Below, in pieces: positions 5,786-6,659 of a stretch of DNA of 6,659 nt. A program made the position numbers and the translations under genes. A model generated the notes under the pieces. The model was not told the DNA's origin. It made no database searches and worked only from the letters and a program-made list of their open reading frames with translations. The stretch comes from CBDULX01 sp965368175. GTDB lineage: Bacteria; Pseudomonadota; Gammaproteobacteria; SZUA-229. Within the stretch, counting starts at the first letter, position 1. Each line of letters begins with the position of its first letter. The stretch covers positions 1 through 6,659 of the forward strand of contig CBDULX010000167.1 in NCBI GenBank assembly GCA_965368175.1, written 5' to 3'.

Positions 5786-6595
5786 TTATTTAGGCTCAGC
5801 GACTACTCTGAGGCCAAATACATCGTAACGAGTATCTGGCGGATTGGCGCTACGGTACCCAGGCCGTACCATATGCAAGGGGCAATGATAGGAGCCTCCG
5901 CGACGCACCTTTGATTTCCCCTGTCTGGGCCCCACCGGATCGATTCGAGCCTCCGCGGTATAAGTGCTTCCAAAATACCAGTCTTCCACCCACTCCCAGA
6001 CATTACCCAGCATGTCATGCACGCCAAAGGCATTGGCCTCCCGGGTGGCTACTGGATGCGGGACGTCACCGGAGTTATCGATAAACCAGGCATAGTCTTC
6101 CAGCTCCACCAAAGTCACCGGCCGTAGTCGCGGACTACCCGCTTTCGCAACATATTCCCATTCAGCCTCACTGGGCAGCCGGTAGTTATATTTACTGTCC
6201 ATTTTTGAAAGTTCACGGACAAAAGCTTTGGCCATAAACCAGGAAATGGTGGTTACCGGTAGTTGCTGCCAGTCCTTGCGTTTCCACAGGGCCGCATCAC
6301 CGGGTTTATTTTCCATCACCACCAGCCACTGCTGTTGTGTCACCTCGGTCTGCCCGATATAAAACGGTCGACTGATCACCACATTATGGGCCGGTGTCTC
6401 ATCCTTAAATTCACTGGCTTTGGGATTAATGATTTCACTCAGGGCTTCCTGCAGATTCTTTGTACCCATGATGAATTCACCGGCTGGAATTCTGACAAAC
6501 TTCATTCCATGGGCATTCTCTATCAGGCCACTGGCCATCGACGAGCTTATAAAAGTAACACACAACAACACAAACAGCGCCTGAATGAATTTCAT
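5786..6595 (-). CDS. Exported SUMF1/FGE-sulfatase-fold protein, not a canonical formylglycine enzyme
   Basis: This 269-residue protein begins with a Sec signal (MKFIQALFVLLCVTFISSSMASG, likely cut near A21-S22), so it is periplasmic or secreted. The FGE-sulfatase domain covers the rest: FVRIPAGEFIMGT (33-45), FYIGQTEVTQQQW (78-90), PVTTISWFMAKAF (113-125), YRLPSEAEWEYVAKAG (138-153), LGNVWEWVEDWY (196-207), RRGGSYHC (231-238) and FGLRVV (260-265). True formylglycine-generating enzymes use two cysteines, five residues apart, after the GGSY motif. Here C238 is present but the second position is V243, so sulfatase activation is unlikely. The fold is also used by non-heme-iron sulfoxide synthases and by many uncharacterised periplasmic proteins. 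No sulfatase gene is in the window. It faces the operon, with 14 bases between stops, and is probably independent. Its role is unknown. Confidence 0.92.
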   Translation of the reverse strand: MKFIQALFVLLCVTFISSSMASGLIENAHGMKFVRIPAGEFIMGTKNLQEALSEIINPKASEFKDETPAHNVVISRPFYIGQTEVTQQQWLVVMENKPGDAALWKRKDWQQLPVTTISWFMAKAFVRELSKMDSKYNYRLPSEAEWEYVAKAGSPRLRPVTLVELEDYAWFIDNSGDVPHPVATREANAFGVHDMLGNVWEWVEDWYFGSTYTAEARIDPVGPRQGKSKVRRGGSYHCPLHMVRPGYRSANPPDTRYDVFGLRVVAEPK

Positions 6596-6602
6596 GATCC
6601 TG

Positions 6603-6608
6603 ACCTCC
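6603..6608 (-). promoter_or_regulatory. Shine-Dalgarno of the FGE-fold gene
   Basis: GGAGGT (ACCTCC on the + strand) lies 7 bases before the ATG at 6595-6593. It is a near-perfect ribosome binding site and supports this start, which also gives a complete signal peptide. Confidence 0.75.
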
Positions 6609-6617
6609 GATGATCGG
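6607..6617. repeat. Short perfect inverted repeat in the FGE-fold leader
   Basis: CCGAT-G-ATCGG is an 11-base palindrome with a one-base centre. It lies between the possible -10 box and the start codon and touches the Shine-Dalgarno by two bases. It is too short and tight to form an RNA hairpin. It could be a protein-binding half-site pair, but such short palindromes are common by chance. Confidence 0.25.
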
Positions 6618-6637
6618 CCCAGCTTAGGGGGAGTTTC

Positions 6638-6643
6638 ATTATA
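6638..6643 (-). promoter_or_regulatory. Possible sigma-70 -10 box for the FGE-fold gene
   Basis: A perfect TATAAT on the - strand lies 42 bases before the start codon (6644-6659 lies further upstream). The matching -35 hexamer would fall at or beyond the window edge and cannot be judged. Transcription would start near 6631, giving a leader of about 35 bases. The match could occur by chance in AT-rich DNA. Confidence 0.45.
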
Positions 6644-6659
6644 AGCCGAAAAAAAGTTA

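Noticed and set aside
5793..5815. Possible terminator hairpin (GGCTCAG ... CTGAGGCC)
   Set aside because: The stem needs a bulge, it lies inside the end of the FGE-fold coding region, and no U-rich run follows on either strand.
5786..6595. True formylglycine-generating enzyme activating sulfatases
   Set aside because: Only one of the two catalytic cysteines is present and no sulfatase gene is nearby.
6263..6613. Plus-strand ORF of 116 codons opposite the FGE-fold gene
   Set aside because: It is antisense to a gene with a clear domain and signal peptide, and the translation has no recognisable features.

Overview
The window looks like chromosomal DNA of an aerobic Gram-negative bacterium, most likely a gammaproteobacterium of moderate to low GC. 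The reasons are a Blc-type outer-membrane lipocalin, Sec-exported periplasmic proteins, and densely packed ATGA-overlapping genes. The exact taxon cannot be read from the sequence. No mobile element, RNA gene or CRISPR array is visible.

Positions 3-5771 (+ strand) form one compact block of seven same-direction genes, read here as an operon whose start lies outside the window. In order they are: a 5'-truncated DUF1295 membrane protein (steroid-5-alpha-reductase-like); a secreted DUF6134-type protein; a Blc-type lipocalin lipoprotein; an amine-oxidase-like FAD flavoprotein; a DUF1365 protein; a CFA-synthase-family SAM methyltransferase; and a Bcp-type peroxiredoxin with an apparent signal peptide. 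The first three junctions are 4-base ATGA overlaps, the fourth is a 32-base overlap, and the last two are gaps of 10 and 4 bases.

The FAD oxidoreductase / DUF1365 / CFA-like trio is a recurring proteobacterial gene set. It is linked in some species to the singlet-oxygen (ChrR/ECF sigma) response and to methylated or furan fatty acids. My reading is that the block modifies acyl chains of membrane phospholipids: a methyl is added to a double bond, followed by redox steps on the chain. Envelope proteins (lipocalin, DUF6134 protein) and a thiol peroxidase may handle the lipids or their peroxides. The methyltransferase appears to lack two residues (Cys and His) of the bicarbonate site of true cyclopropane synthases, which favours methyl-branched or methyl-ene products over cyclopropanes. 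The product is inferred, not shown.

Positions 5786-6595 (- strand) hold a convergent, exported SUMF1/FGE-sulfatase-fold protein. It keeps only one of the two cysteines of true formylglycine-generating enzymes. Sampled lines of its DNA run from about 42 to 60% GC, often richer than the operon. Its start is preceded by a strong Shine-Dalgarno and a perfect TATAAT. The two convergent genes are separated by only 14 bases and no convincing terminator is visible. No gene-free stretch exceeds 300 bases; the only notable intergenic DNA is 6596-6659.
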